From positions 496,001 to 560,000 of the forward strand of contig WBVU01000010.1 of the NCBI GenBank assembly GCA_009192285.1: a stretch of DNA of 64,000 nt, written 5' to 3'. Shown here one piece after another: positions 47,081 through 59,181 of this stretch. The notes under the pieces were generated by a model. That model was not told the origin of the DNA and did not search any database. It saw only the letters and a program-made list of their open reading frames with translations. Each line of letters opens with the position of its first letter. Within the stretch, counting starts at the first letter, position 1. The position numbers and the translations under genes are program-made. This DNA is from Morchella semilibera. Its lineage: Eukaryota; Ascomycota; Pezizomycetes; Pezizales; Morchellaceae.

Positions 47081-50000
47081 CTTTTTTTTTTTTTTTTTTT
47101 GCTGCCTTGTAGGGGATACCAAGTTCTGCTTGTTTGTTTCGTTTTTTTCGTTTTTTTTTTCGCCTTTGGGTCATGGAGTTTGGAGTGAAAAATAAATTTT
47201 GTAGCTACCGGTGGGGTTGGGACTAGAAAACGTGAATAAATATTGATCATCGGTCCCTCTAGTGATCATTAGTACAACCGTGACAAACGCGCTGATCCAA
47301 CCTCCTCCAAAAGAAGAAAAATACAGGACCCGCTATAATTTAAAGTAAATTAATATTACCGGAGGCTCTAATATCATCGATCCACTCCCCGCTAGGTCAT
47401 GAAATATCACTCGGTTGAAACAAAAGGCAGGGACCTCCCGAATTATGGATTTGTAATTTTTTTTTTGAGGAGATTATGGATTTATCCACCAAGCACTTCA
47501 ATGGGAGACCTTATCTCCTCTAGAAGACGCCCCGACTCTCTTACGATGAGAGAAGGGGTGAATAAAAAATGTGCTGTTGTAGAGTTAGTGATGGGGGGGT
47601 GTTTACTCGCCTTACTTGTTGTAAGCACCAACATGATCTCTCTCGGGTATGAGAGACTCTCTCAGTACTAAGACCGTTGACCATACGGTGTCGGGTGCCC
47701 CTCAAGGAGAATAGGGTAGGGCTATCTGGGTGCAGAGACCTTCCTTGATACGGTTTACTAAAAGAGCTGGGCCCTCGCCTCCCTATCCATGGTCTAGACG
47801 GGCTAGAGACTTGACCCCTAGTTCCTAATTCCTAGGGGTCTGTGTTCGTCCGAGAGTAGGTTATTGGCCTTGGGGTGTTTGTTATATCAAACCCTAAGGC
47901 ATTTGTCACTTTTCCCAAAGTCCTGGAACTATCCTTCTCCGGTAGGGAGTGTGGGGAGCTCTAGTTTACAGCAAAAAAGTAAAGAGTAGCCTCTGTCTCT
48001 TATGGACTGTCTTCTGGTTGGGAGCTACAGGAAGAGTATGGAATAGGGTGAGATGGTGGCTTGGGCGTCATCCAGGTGGGTAGTTGATGCCGATGGGGGT
48101 GTCATTGATGTACTATATGAGGGTGGAAGGGCTAGAAAATGGACCCAAGGTTCTCCGGTGGTAGGCACACCTATCCTTCTCTATCATTCTTACTTTCTGC
48201 AGCTGCCGTCGGGGCAGGACAAGATGGTTGTATGAAGCCGTCCGTGTCTTTGAGTCAAACCCCTAGATAGGGTCCACCGGGTTGCCTGGCGGGTCGGCCA
48301 CAGGAAGCATAGTCAGATAATTGTGGTATTAACACCAGCAAAGAGGACTTGTGTTGACTCCTCTCTCTCGCCATTGTTTTATGGCGGCGTAAGAGTACTT
48401 ATACCGTCCCCTCCTCTGGACAGGGGATCCTTGGTCTCTGGGTGCTTGGTGTCCGTTATTTGAGGACCGGCTGTTTATAGAGCCTGAGCCAGAAACAACA
48501 GACTGGCGGGTTGTACCTCCGTTCTTTGATCCTCGGGTGTCTCTTCCGTTGTGGTGGGGTAGGGGTGTGGCTAGGCATTCACGGGTCATCACTCGCTCTG
48601 TAGGTCAATGAGGGTCACAGAAAGGTTACCCAGCCTGCCCACACCACAACCACATCTGGGGACCCAGGCTTTCTGTTAATACCAACCTGCTTATATATAG
48701 GGGACTGACTGGCTTTACAAGACCCCACCATTGCTAATAGCTGGTCAGGGACACACTAATCTTACGCTGGAATCAGACCCCCCAGAACCACACGCAGACA
48801 AGAGACCAAGTGCCCGAGTGATGTGTGTGAGGTATGGATCTGTTTTTCGAAATGATTTTAGGCTCTTGGTCTTGCAAGAAATCATGGAGAAGAACAAATC
48901 CATACTTGATAGCAAGGCACTCGGGTGGAGTCTATATGGGGATATCGTTACCAAAAGCGCTGGCAGCTAGCTGGGGTGTTCTTTAAATGGGTTAAGATGG
49001 TACTAGCACTTCGCCAATTACTCTAGGGTCTTGGGGTCTAGCTAGCTACGTAGGAAAAGCAACAGTCTTGTCCCTCAGTTGTAGAAGGGTATTGGATTCT
49101 CCAGGCTGTCTGGCTTGCAATATGCAGTAACTACATTGAGATCTCTCCTCGTGTGTAATCGATATACGTATACTGCTCAAGGAGATGGGCTTTAACCCCC
49201 ACTTTGCACTAACCATCTCGTATATACAAGTACTTACTACACACGCGCACACTTTATCCTGTCTGTACATGCCTGTTAGTATCCGTGACGGAAGAAGCAT
49301 CTGGAAGGCTACGAAACTTATAGAAAGGACCAGTCCCTAAAACGACCGCTGTGAAGCCCACCAACCGAAGGGAGGAATCAAACCCCCAAGTGTGCAGAAT
49401 GTCAAAGGCCACCAAACCTGCTACAAAACACTACTGTTAGGCCTGTTGTCAAGAAAGCAGCCAAAACACACCCGTTGAACCTGATGTTGTCGAGCCCTGC
49501 TATAGAGTTTAAAACGTTGTATGGGCTAGGAAAGCACCAGTGACTTCCTTACAGAATTGCGCCGACCAGCTACAGAGGGAAAACTACAGTAGTAGAGCTT
49601 CTAGAAAAAGGTGAGATGAAAGAAGAAATCCAAGAGAACACACAAACTACAGTACCTAAGCCCTGAACTAACACACACACACGCTTTATAGACCGTGCCC
49701 GACATCAAAACAATGCCAAATACGGAGGACAGCCTACAGAGCAGCAACACCTCCGTGCCCAACCACAACCAGCCACTCAAGCTGGTTGAGCGAGCAGGAA
49801 CGTTTGGTGGCTGCAAAGTCGCTCGTCGTTACTATAGGCACAATTCCCCTTGCGGGAAACCCCGGCTTAGCTCGTGGACATATACGCTCAAGCAAATAGC
49901 AAGCTAAAAGAGCTCCAAGAACAAACACTAGCACCGTCGAATTCACTACTATTTATACTTAAATCCAAATTTAAAAGGTTATATAGCGTCCGCAACCGCC

Positions 50001-50728
50001 AACCTCTACGGAATATGTAGCTCATCATATAGCGGCACGACATCCAAGCCCTTCAGGTGATATAGCTGGCTGGCTGGCTGTACCTACATCACTCCCGGAC
50101 TATCCAAATATATCAACCCCCCCCCCCCGAGAGATACGGGGCTCCTGTCGAGGCTTGTACATGTAGGTGTGAGTGGCTCCATCCACCAACCGTACAACAT
50201 TTTCCACTTCTCAACCTCGAACGGAGGGGACGATAGGGTTTTTTTTATTTGAGAAATAATACCTTCGGATATGTGTGTATGTGCATCGGTATAACATTTC
50301 TTCCCTCTCTACCCTCCTCTACGCGTCTATACTCCCAGAGCAAGGTCGATGGGTCGGTCATGGGTAATCACTCGCACTCGCACACACACACATGCGCTGA
50401 AACTACTCTCAGACAGCTAGACAACAAGAAGAGAAATATGCAAACACCCTGCTGATCTATTTTTTCTCTCGGTATCTGGCTGGCAAAAGAGGTCGTTCTG
50501 GTATTTTCTTGGGTCACACAATATCACTCGGTCCCCATATCACAATATCAGAATATCACAAAAAACTCACTCTCACGGACGGACGGATATTCGCAGTCAT
50601 CCCCAAATCCCAATATCCCAATCTTTAAATTCTAAAAAAAAAAAAAAAACTCGGTGGCCTTACCGGCCAAAACGTTCATTACCCCTTCCTCCTCCCTTAC
50701 CCCCCAAAGAAGCCAGCAGCAGCAGCTC
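47081..50728. other. 3.6 kb gene-poor gap
   Basis: No gene I can support. The first 100 bases are the NBP35 3' end with a T20 run. The rest has moderate GC, many short open frames without domains, and five of the 19 ATCACTCG copies (47406, 48588, 48815, 50367, 50523). A tRNA-like fragment may lie on the minus strand at about 49365-49415. The mixed base content suggests decayed repeats, but I cannot name a family. Confidence 0.55.
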
Positions 50729-52803
50729 CTACACGCCAGCCGGCCCAACAAAAGCCGCACTCTTCGCCGGCGCCGGTGCTTTCCTTCTCCTCTGCGGCGC
50801 GACTGCCACTGCCACTGCCGTCCCATCACCGGCTCTAGCCTTCTCCCTCCTCGCCGCATCCTTCACCCACCTGGCCAGCCACCCAGCCCTCTCCGTCACC
50901 ACCGGATACTCCTTCCCGCCCTCCTCCTGTGCCCACCTCTTCGGTCCCTGTGGACCTGCACCCGTGCTGCCGCCCAACGGCGCCGGCGAACAGAGCGCCT
51001 CCCAGCTCCCCTCGATACCCACAAAGTTGCCCGTCTTGCGCAGCACCTCTATCCAGTCTGCGCGCGCGGGCGACCGCGCGGCCAGAAAGATGGGGTATCC
51101 GTCGCAGACGCGCGCAAGCCGCGCGACCATGTGTGCATGGCGGAGGAGCTCCTTTGGCGGCGTGTTGAGTAGGACGTGGCAGAGGAGGAGGCTGTGGAGG
51201 GCGTCGGTGAGCAGCGGGTGGTAGGTTATTGACTCGGTGGAGTCGGAGAGGAGGGCGGTGAGCGCGGCGGAGGTCGGCGTCGGCGCTGGCGCGGTGGGAG
51301 AGGTTTTGGTGAGTGCGGTGCAGGGGTACGGGGGGAGAGAGGCTGGCGGGGATGTGAAGAGCGTTGAGAGGGCGTAGACGGGGGGCGGAGGGAGGGATGT
51401 GAAGGGGCGGGAGTTTGCGCTGCTGGCTCCGCCGCCGCCTCCACCACCGCCGGTCCGGGTGAGAGCGCTGCTGGTGCTGCTGCTGTTAGTGCTGCTCTCG
51501 GAGGTGTTGCTGCTACCGCTGCTGCTGCTCTGGCGGTAAAACATCTCGAGGAGCCTTTTGGCGTCCTTCTCCGTGTCCCCGGATCCGCGGCCACGCCCCA
51601 GCTCCTCATTCACCTTCCTGATGAACTCGTCTCGAGTCTCCGCCGGAAGTCCAGGCGTATACTCAAAGTTCCCCAGGAAGCGAACAAAGTCCCTCAGCGC
51701 CCTCTTTGCGTTTGCCCTGACGACCTTCCGGGCTGCCTCCTTCTCCGTTTCTTCCACCGGCGCCGCGCCCGCCTTTGGCCTGTCCAGCGCCGTCTCGACC
51801 GCCCCGGCCGCAATCGTCAGATATGTCGACGCCCTATGGAACAGCAGCTGCGCCTCCAGACTCGATGGCGCCTGCTGCTGCTCCTCCCCCATCACCAACG
51901 CTCCCCCGCGCGCAGTAGCAACAACGGAGTCATGCCTCGTCGGCCTACACACGTTGAGCCCCGCCGTCAGGTCCGCCGCGGCGCTGACATGGTCGTCCTT
52001 GAACGCCTTCGTGACGGCCCTTGTGCGCAGGGGCGCGGCCTCGCCGGGGCGCTCCCCAATCACGTCGTCGAGCGGCGCAAGGCTGGTGCACTTTGCGAGC
52101 ATGCGCGACGGGATCTTCTCGTGGAAGAAGTGGACGTACTTTGCGTCCGGGTCGTTTGGGTTTCGTTGGAGCACCAGCGACGCAACGTCCTCGAGCGAGC
52201 TGGCGCTCTGCATTGTCGCGACGGAGGCGGCGATCTCGTCGAGGTGGTAGGCGCGCGAGAGCTTCTGCGTGGCGAGCTCGCGCATGCGGTGCTTGCGTTC
52301 GCGGGAGAGGCGCGGGGCGGAGGGGGAGGCGGAGGGGGAGGCGGCGCGCACGGCGAGAGTCGTGGCGTCGTCGACCAGGTGCCGGATCTGGACGAGGTCC
52401 GAGAGGACGGAGGGGTCGATGGGGCGTGGGCGGGGGGCATGGTGGTTACTGTGGAGGAGGGAGGTGAGGACCTCGGGGGGGAGCTGGAGCCAGGGGCCGT
52501 GGAAGGAGGAGATGTAGCGCCAGTGTCTGTTGGGTGGGGGAGGTTAGTAGATTGTTCAATTGAGAGAGGTAAGTCCAGATCAATCCAATTCTTAGATTTT
52601 TGGGATAGACAGCGTCGCCGGCGCTCGAATGATATTGGGAGGGAGGGGGGGAGAGGGGAGGGGAAGGGAAGGGGATGAATATACTTATTCCTACAGATGA
52701 TTAACGCCGAAGACGACGGCGCTTCATTCTTCTCCCCCGGGGTATCTCCCATGGCCGCGGTCTTGTTCTTCTTTCCGGCAGTCTTCTTTGGAGGATTCGA
52801 CAT
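50729..52803 (-). CDS. Conserved Pezizomycotina protein of unknown function
   Basis: Two exons, 52803-52685 and 52526-50729, giving 638 residues. The 157 bp intron (GTATAT donor, CAG acceptor) is needed to join RNK to HWRYISSFHGPWLQLPPEVL. From memory, this block plus the following RPRPIDPSVLSDLVQIRHLV-like segment occurs in a fungal family often labelled 'histidine kinase group protein'. I see no kinase, phosphotransfer or receiver motif, so the label says little. The N-terminus is basic, Lys-rich and short. The middle is helical (a FFHEKIPSRMLAK block). The C-terminal half holds Ser/Thr- and Pro-rich low-complexity stretches (around residues 320-360). GC content is clearly higher than in the genes to the left, like UTP5 and ALG8 next to it. 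Confidence 0.75.
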
Positions 52804-54079
52804 GGTGGGTGGAGTTCGAATTTCCCTAGCTGCTCGGAGGGGAAGGGAGAGGGAGAGGATTATGGACGAAAGAGGAGGAGGAGGAGGAGAGGAAGATTGA
52901 AGGTGATGGCGGGAAAAAAAATAGATCCGATCCTCTGGTGCTGCTAATCCCCACACACACACACACACAGTGCGGTCAATTTTAGGGAATCCGATATACA
53001 AACACCCACACCAAAGACGATCGAGGTGAGTGCGCGCGTGTTTGGAGTGGGGGAGAAGAGATGGATTTCTTGTATTGATTTGATTGTATTAATTGATTGT
53101 AGCTGAGTAGGGATAAGAACAAGAAAAAACCAGAGGGCTTGGAGATATCCAACAAAGAAGAAGAAGCGCTGCGTCCATCCTCTCTCCTTCTCTCTCTCTG
53201 AGACGGTCTGTATATGCCATGCACCCCTCCTCCTCCTCCTCTCCCACCCCCTATGTATGTACTCTACTCTATTGTATTGTATGCATGCAGATCCTCTCCC
53301 ACCGCAGGAAAATAAAAAAATAAAAAATAAGAAAAAGAAAGTTTACCCCTGGCGCATACACACGCACACACATGAGCGGGGCCGCCGACGGCGACAGTGA
53401 TCTGACCCCAGACGTCGTCGTGTGGCCGGCCGGAGCGCGGTGGGCGAGAGCACTTACTGTATATGATCTATCTACTCTACTCTAGAGTAGTACTGCAGAG
53501 TAGCACCAGGGACAACCAGAAAAAGCAAAAAGGGAAAAAAAAGAGAGAGACGGATCCATGTGCAGCGTGCGGTGCGTGAGAGCGGCAGACTGCGTTTCTT
53601 GCCCCTCATTTGGGTCTGGACCCTGAGGAGGAGAGGAGGGAGGTTAGATATCATGTAGTAGTAGTAGTAATAGCAAAATAGTGCATGCTTAATTCTCCCA
53701 CTGAGGCAGGAGCCCTTGAGGCCCGGGCAGGTATTGGGCGTATTGGGAGTGGAGGTGGTGTAATAGTAGGTTGCATATATATATGTAGTTATATGTGTGG
53801 TGGATTCATATCATCCGTCCGGTAGTAAGGCAATAGTAGGAATAGTAATAGTGAGAATAGTAAGGGTCAAAGTACATACTCAACTTTTTTTTTTGCACGA
53901 CTTTACTTTTTGTTTAAATACATATCGAGAAAGAGTAAAAGAAAGAAGGAAAAAAAAGAGGAAAAAATAACCGCCGCCGTCTTTAACGTACAGGGAGTTC
54001 TAACAACTATGAGACTTTTTTTTTTTCATTACTAGCTAGCTAGCTACTTGGTACCTACTATATATCCTTTACCCCGATT
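52804..54079. other. Intergenic region between the conserved protein gene and UTP5
   Basis: No gene supported. Contains purine-rich leader sequence for the minus-strand gene (52804-52910), a CA microsatellite at about 52952-52970, TCC/CTC runs at 53228-53245, a GTA repeat at 53653-53670 and the UTP5 3' end. Confidence 0.55.
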
Positions 54080-56619
54080 TCACCGTCTGCTCTTGCTCTT
54101 GCTCTTGGCCGACTTCCGCTGCTGCTGCTGCTGCTCTTCCTCCTCTTCCTCAGAGTCGAGGACCTGGACGTCGACGTCGTCGTAGTCCACTTCGTCCTCG
54201 TCCTCGTCCTGGCTGGCCTCGCTGGCCTCGATGTCGAAGAAGCCTTTATCCTCCTCTTCATCGTCTTCGTCCTCATCATCTTCATCGTCCTCTTCGTCGT
54301 CGTCCTCCTCCTCGTCCTCCTCCTCCATGTCCTCCTCCTCCTCATCTTCCTCGTCCCCAACCTTCCCGCCAATGAAGCTCGCGTCTTCAATTAGCAGTCC
54401 CTGCATCCCCACCTCCTCCGGCTCCTCGTCGCTCTCGTCATCGTCCTGCCCTTCCACATAGAGCACGCCCCTCTCCTCGTCGTCCTCCTCCTCCTCGACG
54501 CCGCTCCTCAGCGCCTTCCGCAGGTCCACCTGCGCCTTCAGCATATCCAGGCGTCCCTGGAGGGCCAGCAGTCTCGGCAGCGCCCCCGCGCGGCTGTGCA
54601 GCGTCGTGTACAGCCCCGACAGCGTGCCCATGAGGTCGGGCAGGGAGACGAGGTATCCGCCGTGGGCGACGAGCGTCCAGCGGACCCAGATGCCGAGGGA
54701 GCCGGCGCGGCCGGGGCGGCGCGCGATGCGCTCGGCGAGGCGCTCGAGGAGCTGCACGGCGAGCGGCGACGTCAGCCGTCGGATGGTGCTGAGGATCGTG
54801 GCCGAGTCGGTGACGTGGAGGCAGGACTCGAGCATCTGTGTGTCGTTGGTCTTGAGCGCCTGTGTGAGGACCGTGGTGAGGGAGCCGGCGGCGGGCGGCG
54901 CAATGGCCTTCTTGGTGATTGCGGTGGAGGCGGTGGTGGTAGCGGGGCGGACGGTTAGGGCGGTGGAGGCGCGGGTCACTTCGAGCGCTTGGAACTTTTC
55001 GAAGAAGGAGGGTTCGTCGGCGGGGGTGGCGGCGTTGGGGTCGGCGTCCTCGTCGTCGTCGTCGTCGGAGAGGTCGGAGGGCGCGCTGTCGCCTGCGTCG
55101 CTGACTGCGTCTTCCATGCCGATGTCTTGGGCGTCGGTACCGCCGAGAACGACGGACTTGCTCTGGTCGACAGAGGCCTTTCCCATGTCCTTGACGCCGT
55201 TCATTGTTGTGGTCGCGCCACCGCCGCCGATACGGACGGTGCTGGAGCGCTCGATCTCGACTGTGCCGGTGAGGACCAATGCGCCGGTCTCGGGGCTGGC
55301 CCAGCGGAGCTTCTCAAACTCCATGTTGACGCCGCTCTCAACCCATGCGACGACAATGTCCTCATCCTGGAATGAGGCGTCCGCGATTGAGACACGCTCC
55401 TTGCCGTTGCCGGGACGCACGATGGCCACTTTGGCGCTGGCCTTCTTGGTGATTGCCTTCCGCTTTCTCGCGGCGCCCGGGGACGCTGTCGGCGGTGCGG
55501 CATCTGCGGGGTGGAAGGGGGCGGTGAAGATCTCTACGGCGCCGTCGGTGGTGACCGCGGCGAGGAGGTCGGAGGTGGGCGTGACGTCGACGGAGGTGAC
55601 GTCGGATTCGGCGACGAGGGCGCCAACGCTCTTTGTGCTCCCCGAGAGGGCAAACACGTTGATGAAGCGGTCCGAGTCGGCGGCGGAGAGGAAATGAGTG
55701 TTGTCGGTCGAGGTGACGAGGGTGTGGATCGGGGTTGTGTTGGCGGTGAACTTTGCGGGGGCGGACATGCCGGGGTTTTGGTGGCTGATGGCGTAGACGG
55801 TGTGGGATGCGCAGAGGACGTGGGTGGGCGGGGAGTAGGCGAGGCGGCGGATTGCGGCGTCGGGGAGATTAATTGCTCTGTTTGACTGTGAGCTGTGGGG
55901 GGTTTTTTTTTATAGAGTGCGGGCTTGGGGTAATGATTGAAATGCAGGTTGGGTTAAATAGGTATTTCTGGGGATATTTCTAAACAGAACCCCAATAGAA
56001 CCATCCATAAATTGCAATTGGCCCTCCAAACATACAAACAAAGATATGAAAGAAAAAGAGAAAGAAAGAAAGGGAAAAAAAAATCTTCATACCTCATCAT
56101 AAACCTCCTCCTCAAATCCCATTCAACCAACTTTCCATCGGCCCCACAACTCCACCCCCTCCCCTCCCCCTCCTTTCCAGGCGAAAACACAAACTGCCTG
56201 ACCTCACTAAGATGGCCGCCCTCGAGCACGCCGACCACCGCGCCCTCGCTCGGCGAGAACAGCACAACCTCCCCTCTACTCGTCGCGGCCGCAACCACCA
56301 CCGTCGCATCCCCACCGGGGGCGTCGACCCTCTTCCTCTTCTTCTTGGCGGCGGTGCTGGAGGAGGAGGAGGCGGGGGGAACGGTGCCCCAGGCGAGGGA
56401 GGTGATGGAGACGCCCTTGTCGAGCGAGTGCTCGCAGCGGAGACGGCCCGTGGTGGTGTCGTGGATTCGCAGGCGGACGCTGTCGAGGCCGAGGATGGCG
56501 GAGGCGAAGAGGGAGAGGCGTAGGTGCGCGGGGGAGAAGGAGGAGGCGAGTAGAGGCGTGCCTGTTCCTGTGGCCGTGAGAGAGGGTTTTGAGGTTGTTG
56601 GGGGCTTTTTTTGGACCAT
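54080..56619 (-). CDS. UTP5: Utp5/WDR43, U3 snoRNP (t-UTP) subunit
   Basis: Two exons, 56619-56093 and 55892-54080, giving 779 residues. The 200 bp intron joins RRRFMM to SSQSNRAINLPDAAIRRLAY in frame. The protein belongs to the t-UTP/UtpA complex that couples rDNA transcription to 18S pre-rRNA processing in the nucleolus. The N-terminal half is a divergent WD40 propeller (examples: HLSEVRQFVFSPG; LVEWDLRRR; SDRFINVFALSG). The Utp12-type helical domain follows (LTTVLTQALKTNDTQMLESC, IARRPGRAGSLGIWVRWTLV, HGGYLVSLPDLMGTLSGL). The C-terminus is a very long Asp/Glu run, as in many nucleolar proteins, ending in basic KSAKSKSKSRR, a likely nuclear signal. The gene is GC-rich. It diverges from ALG8, with about 480 bp between the starts. 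Confidence 0.9.
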
Positions 56620-57096
56620 TGTGCGTCGAGGATTATATGTATGTATGTAGGAGGAGGGAGACGGTATTATATTAGGTCGTAGATTTAATTGGGAGAAGAG
56701 AGAGAGATTGTGGGGATTGTCGTGGTGGTGAGGATTTGTTTGGTTTTGATTTTTGGTTCCTTTCCGTTCCTCTGCTTTTTCCTCCTGTTCTCTTCTTCTT
56801 CTTCTTGAAGGTTGCGTTCGAAACTTTTTTTTGGACGACTTTTTTTTTTTTTTTGGAGTGAGAAGGATGGACATTCCTGTTGTTATGCGTATATTGGGGC
56901 ACTGTGGGGGTTTGACATTCACGTGATCGCTGATGCGTCCAGGGCAGAGGCCGGGTAACAAACAATCAACGCTCATTCGCCGGTTTCTCACTCAACAACA
57001 CGTTACAGAATATACAAATACAAATACAAATACAAATACAATTGCAATTGCAGTTCCAGTCCTCCCCTCTCGCTCTCTTGGGATGAATGTGTGAAT
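56620..57096. promoter_or_regulatory. Shared divergent promoter of UTP5 and ALG8
   Basis: The starts of UTP5 (minus, 56619) and ALG8 (plus, 57097) are 477 bp apart, so this region must drive both. It contains an AAATAC hexamer array at 57012-57040, T/A runs near 56818-56853, and a three-codon upstream frame ATG AAT GTG TGA at 57083-57094, two bases before the ALG8 start. Confidence 0.7.
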
Positions 57097-58858
57097 ATGG
57101 AGAAATTCCACCCTTCACTGCGCGAGTGCGCCATTGTTGCTACGGCCTTTAAGCTCCTGCTCATCCCCACATAGTCAGTATCACTAGCTATTATCACTAC
57201 TGCCGGAACTCGAGCTGATCTGCGCAGTAAATCTACAGACTTTGAGGTCCACCGCAACTGGCTGGCCATCACCCACTCGCTCCCTGTCAAGGAGTGGTAT
57301 TACGAGGTAATTATAATTATATATACTGTTCTGCTTTCCCGGCTAGTAGTAGAGAGTTATGATACTAAGGCACAGCTCTCGAGCTGATCTAGAATACTTC
57401 GGAATGGACACTCGACTATCCCCCGTTCTTTGCGGCCTTCGAATGGTGCCTGAGCCAGGTCGCAAAGTACTTTGATCCGGCCATGCTCGATGTCAACAAC
57501 CTCAATTACTCGAGCACGCAGACGGTCTACTTCCAGCGCCTGTCCGTCATCGTCACGGAGCTGCTGCTCGTCTATGCCCTCCAAAAGTCAGTGTTGCCCT
57601 CCCCAGCTATGAGGGAGAGGAGCTTGGGTTCTAACTAGTAGTGGGTGCAGATACGTCAACACCGCCCCCGAGGCCTCCAAACGTACCGCCCACGCCGCCG
57701 CGCTCTCGATCCTCCTCTCCCCCGGCCTCCTGATCATCGACCACATCCACTTCCAGTACAACGGATTCCTGTACGGGATCCTCCTGCTGTCTCTGGTCCT
57801 TGCGCGCTCCCCGTCCACCCGCCTGCTCTCGGGGCTGCTGTTTGCCGCCCTCTTGTGCTTCAAGCACATCTACCTCTACCTGGCGCCCGCGTACTTTGTG
57901 TTCCTGCTGCGCGCCTACTGTCTCGGCCCAAAGTCAATCCTCGACATCCGCTTCGCCAACTGCGTCAAGCTGGGCCTGGGCCTGGTCGTCGTGTTTGGCG
58001 CCGCCTTTGGCCCGTTCGTGTATTGGGGGCAGATGGAGCAGCTGGCGAAGCGCCTCTTCCCGTTCAGTAGGGGGTTGTGTCATGCGTACTGGGCGCCGAA
58101 CGTGTGGGCAATGTACTCGTTCACCGACCGCGTGCTGATCTACGGTAAGTCCCCCGGTTATCTGTCAAGGGCCCAAAGAAAAACTGACATTCCCAGTTGC
58201 CCCCCGCCTCGGCCTCACCGTTGACACCTCCGCCATCAACAGCGTCACTCGCGGCCTCGTCGGCGACACCTCCTTCGCCGTCCTCCCCGAGATCACCCCG
58301 CGCACCACCTTCCTCCTAACGCTCTTCTTCCAGCTCCTCTCCCTCTTCAAGCTCTGGCTCTCGCCCACCCCCGACACCTTCCTGGGCGCCGTGACGCTGT
58401 GCGGCTTCGCCTCCTTCCTCTTCGGCTGGCACGTGCACGAGAAGGCCGTCCTCCTCATCATCATCCCCTTCTCCCTCCTAGCCCTCAAGGACCGCCGCTA
58501 CCTAGGCGCCTTCCGCCCGCTCGCCGTCGCCGGCCACGTCTCCCTCTTCCCACTCCTCTTCACGGCCCCCGAGTTCCCGCTAAAGACCGTCTACACCGTG
58601 CTGTGGCTCGTGGTGTTCCTATCGGCCTTTGACCGCCTGGCCCCCGTCAGCAACGGCCAGAGAAGGTTCCTCCTGGACCGCCCCGCAACGCTGTTTATTG
58701 TCGTCAGCGTCCCCCTGGTGGCGTACACGAGTGTGGCGCATGGGCTGGTGTTTGGCGGACGATATGAGTTTCTGCCGTTGATGTTTACGAGTAGTTATGC
58801 TGCGGTTGGGGTCGTGGGGAGTTGGGTCGGGTTTAGTTGGTTGTATTTTACGGCGTAG
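57097..58858 (+). CDS. ALG8: Alg8, dolichyl-P-Glc glucosyltransferase
   Basis: Five exons: 57097-57173, 57228-57306, 57393-57586, 57651-58144 and 58197-58858, giving 501 residues. Introns are 52-86 bp. It adds the second glucose to the lipid-linked oligosaccharide in the ER membrane during N-glycan assembly. The ALG6/ALG8 signature is intact: [34 protein letters not shown], then [20 protein letters not shown] with an HSLP spacing and FEW, rather than the ALG6 form, is why I call it ALG8. The later region is multi-span hydrophobic and includes [20 protein letters not shown] and [16 protein letters not shown], both typical of the family. The first splice reconstitutes the PTYKSTDFE junction and is well supported. 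Shares its promoter with UTP5. Confidence 0.95.
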
Positions 58859-59043
58859 GTTTGGGAGGTAGATAGATAGATAGGATATCAATTTGATTTA
58901 TTTTTATTTCGCCTTGAGTGTTTTGTAGTGCAGATTGTGAATTGACAGAAAGTGTGTGTACCTACCGGGTGAGTGACGTCCTACTTGATGTGCAGAGCCT
59001 GGCAGGATGGTCCCGGACCAAGAAACTCATAGATAGGTATACG

Positions 59044-59106
59044 AAAGATAAAATAAAAGATAAAATAAAAGATAAAATAAAAGATAAAATAAAGGATAAA
59101 AAAAAA
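59044..59106 (+). repeat. 12-bp AT-rich tandem repeat
   Basis: About five copies of AAAGATAAAATA in tandem, running into an A8 tract. The repeat abuts the T-run end of the tRNA-like element on the opposite strand. Confidence 0.9.
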
Positions 59107-59107
59107 G

Positions 59108-59181
59108 TTAGTCCACCAGGGGTGGGGATCGAACCCGCCCCCATGCGCGGCTGGGGCACCCTCTCCTCCACGACCACCCCA
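59108..59181 (-). repeat. tRNA-like element with B-box, possible SINE head or tRNA pseudogene
   Basis: On the minus strand it carries an excellent B-box (GGTTCGATCCC) preceded by a CCCCA/TGGGG hairpin with an 8-base loop and by an A-box-like TGGTCGTGGAGG. A T9 run follows about 20 bases after the B-box. A full cloverleaf cannot be drawn because the T arm and the acceptor arm compete for the same bases, so it is not a normal tRNA. Confidence 0.45.

Noticed and set aside
49365-49415. tRNA-Cys-like fragment on the minus strand (B-box-like GGTTTGATTCC)
   Set aside because: The T stem can form, but the anticodon and acceptor stems cannot, and the B-box has a mismatch. Evidence is too thin for a feature.
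47081-50728. Decayed transposon in the 3.6 kb gap
   Set aside because: The gap looks repeat-like in base content, but I found no terminal repeats, no polymerase or transposase motif and no coding remnant to name a family.
51836-52678. 280-codon plus-strand open frame and other long frames at 54606-55697
   Set aside because: They are antisense shadows of the GC-rich conserved gene and UTP5, whose own frames carry family motifs.
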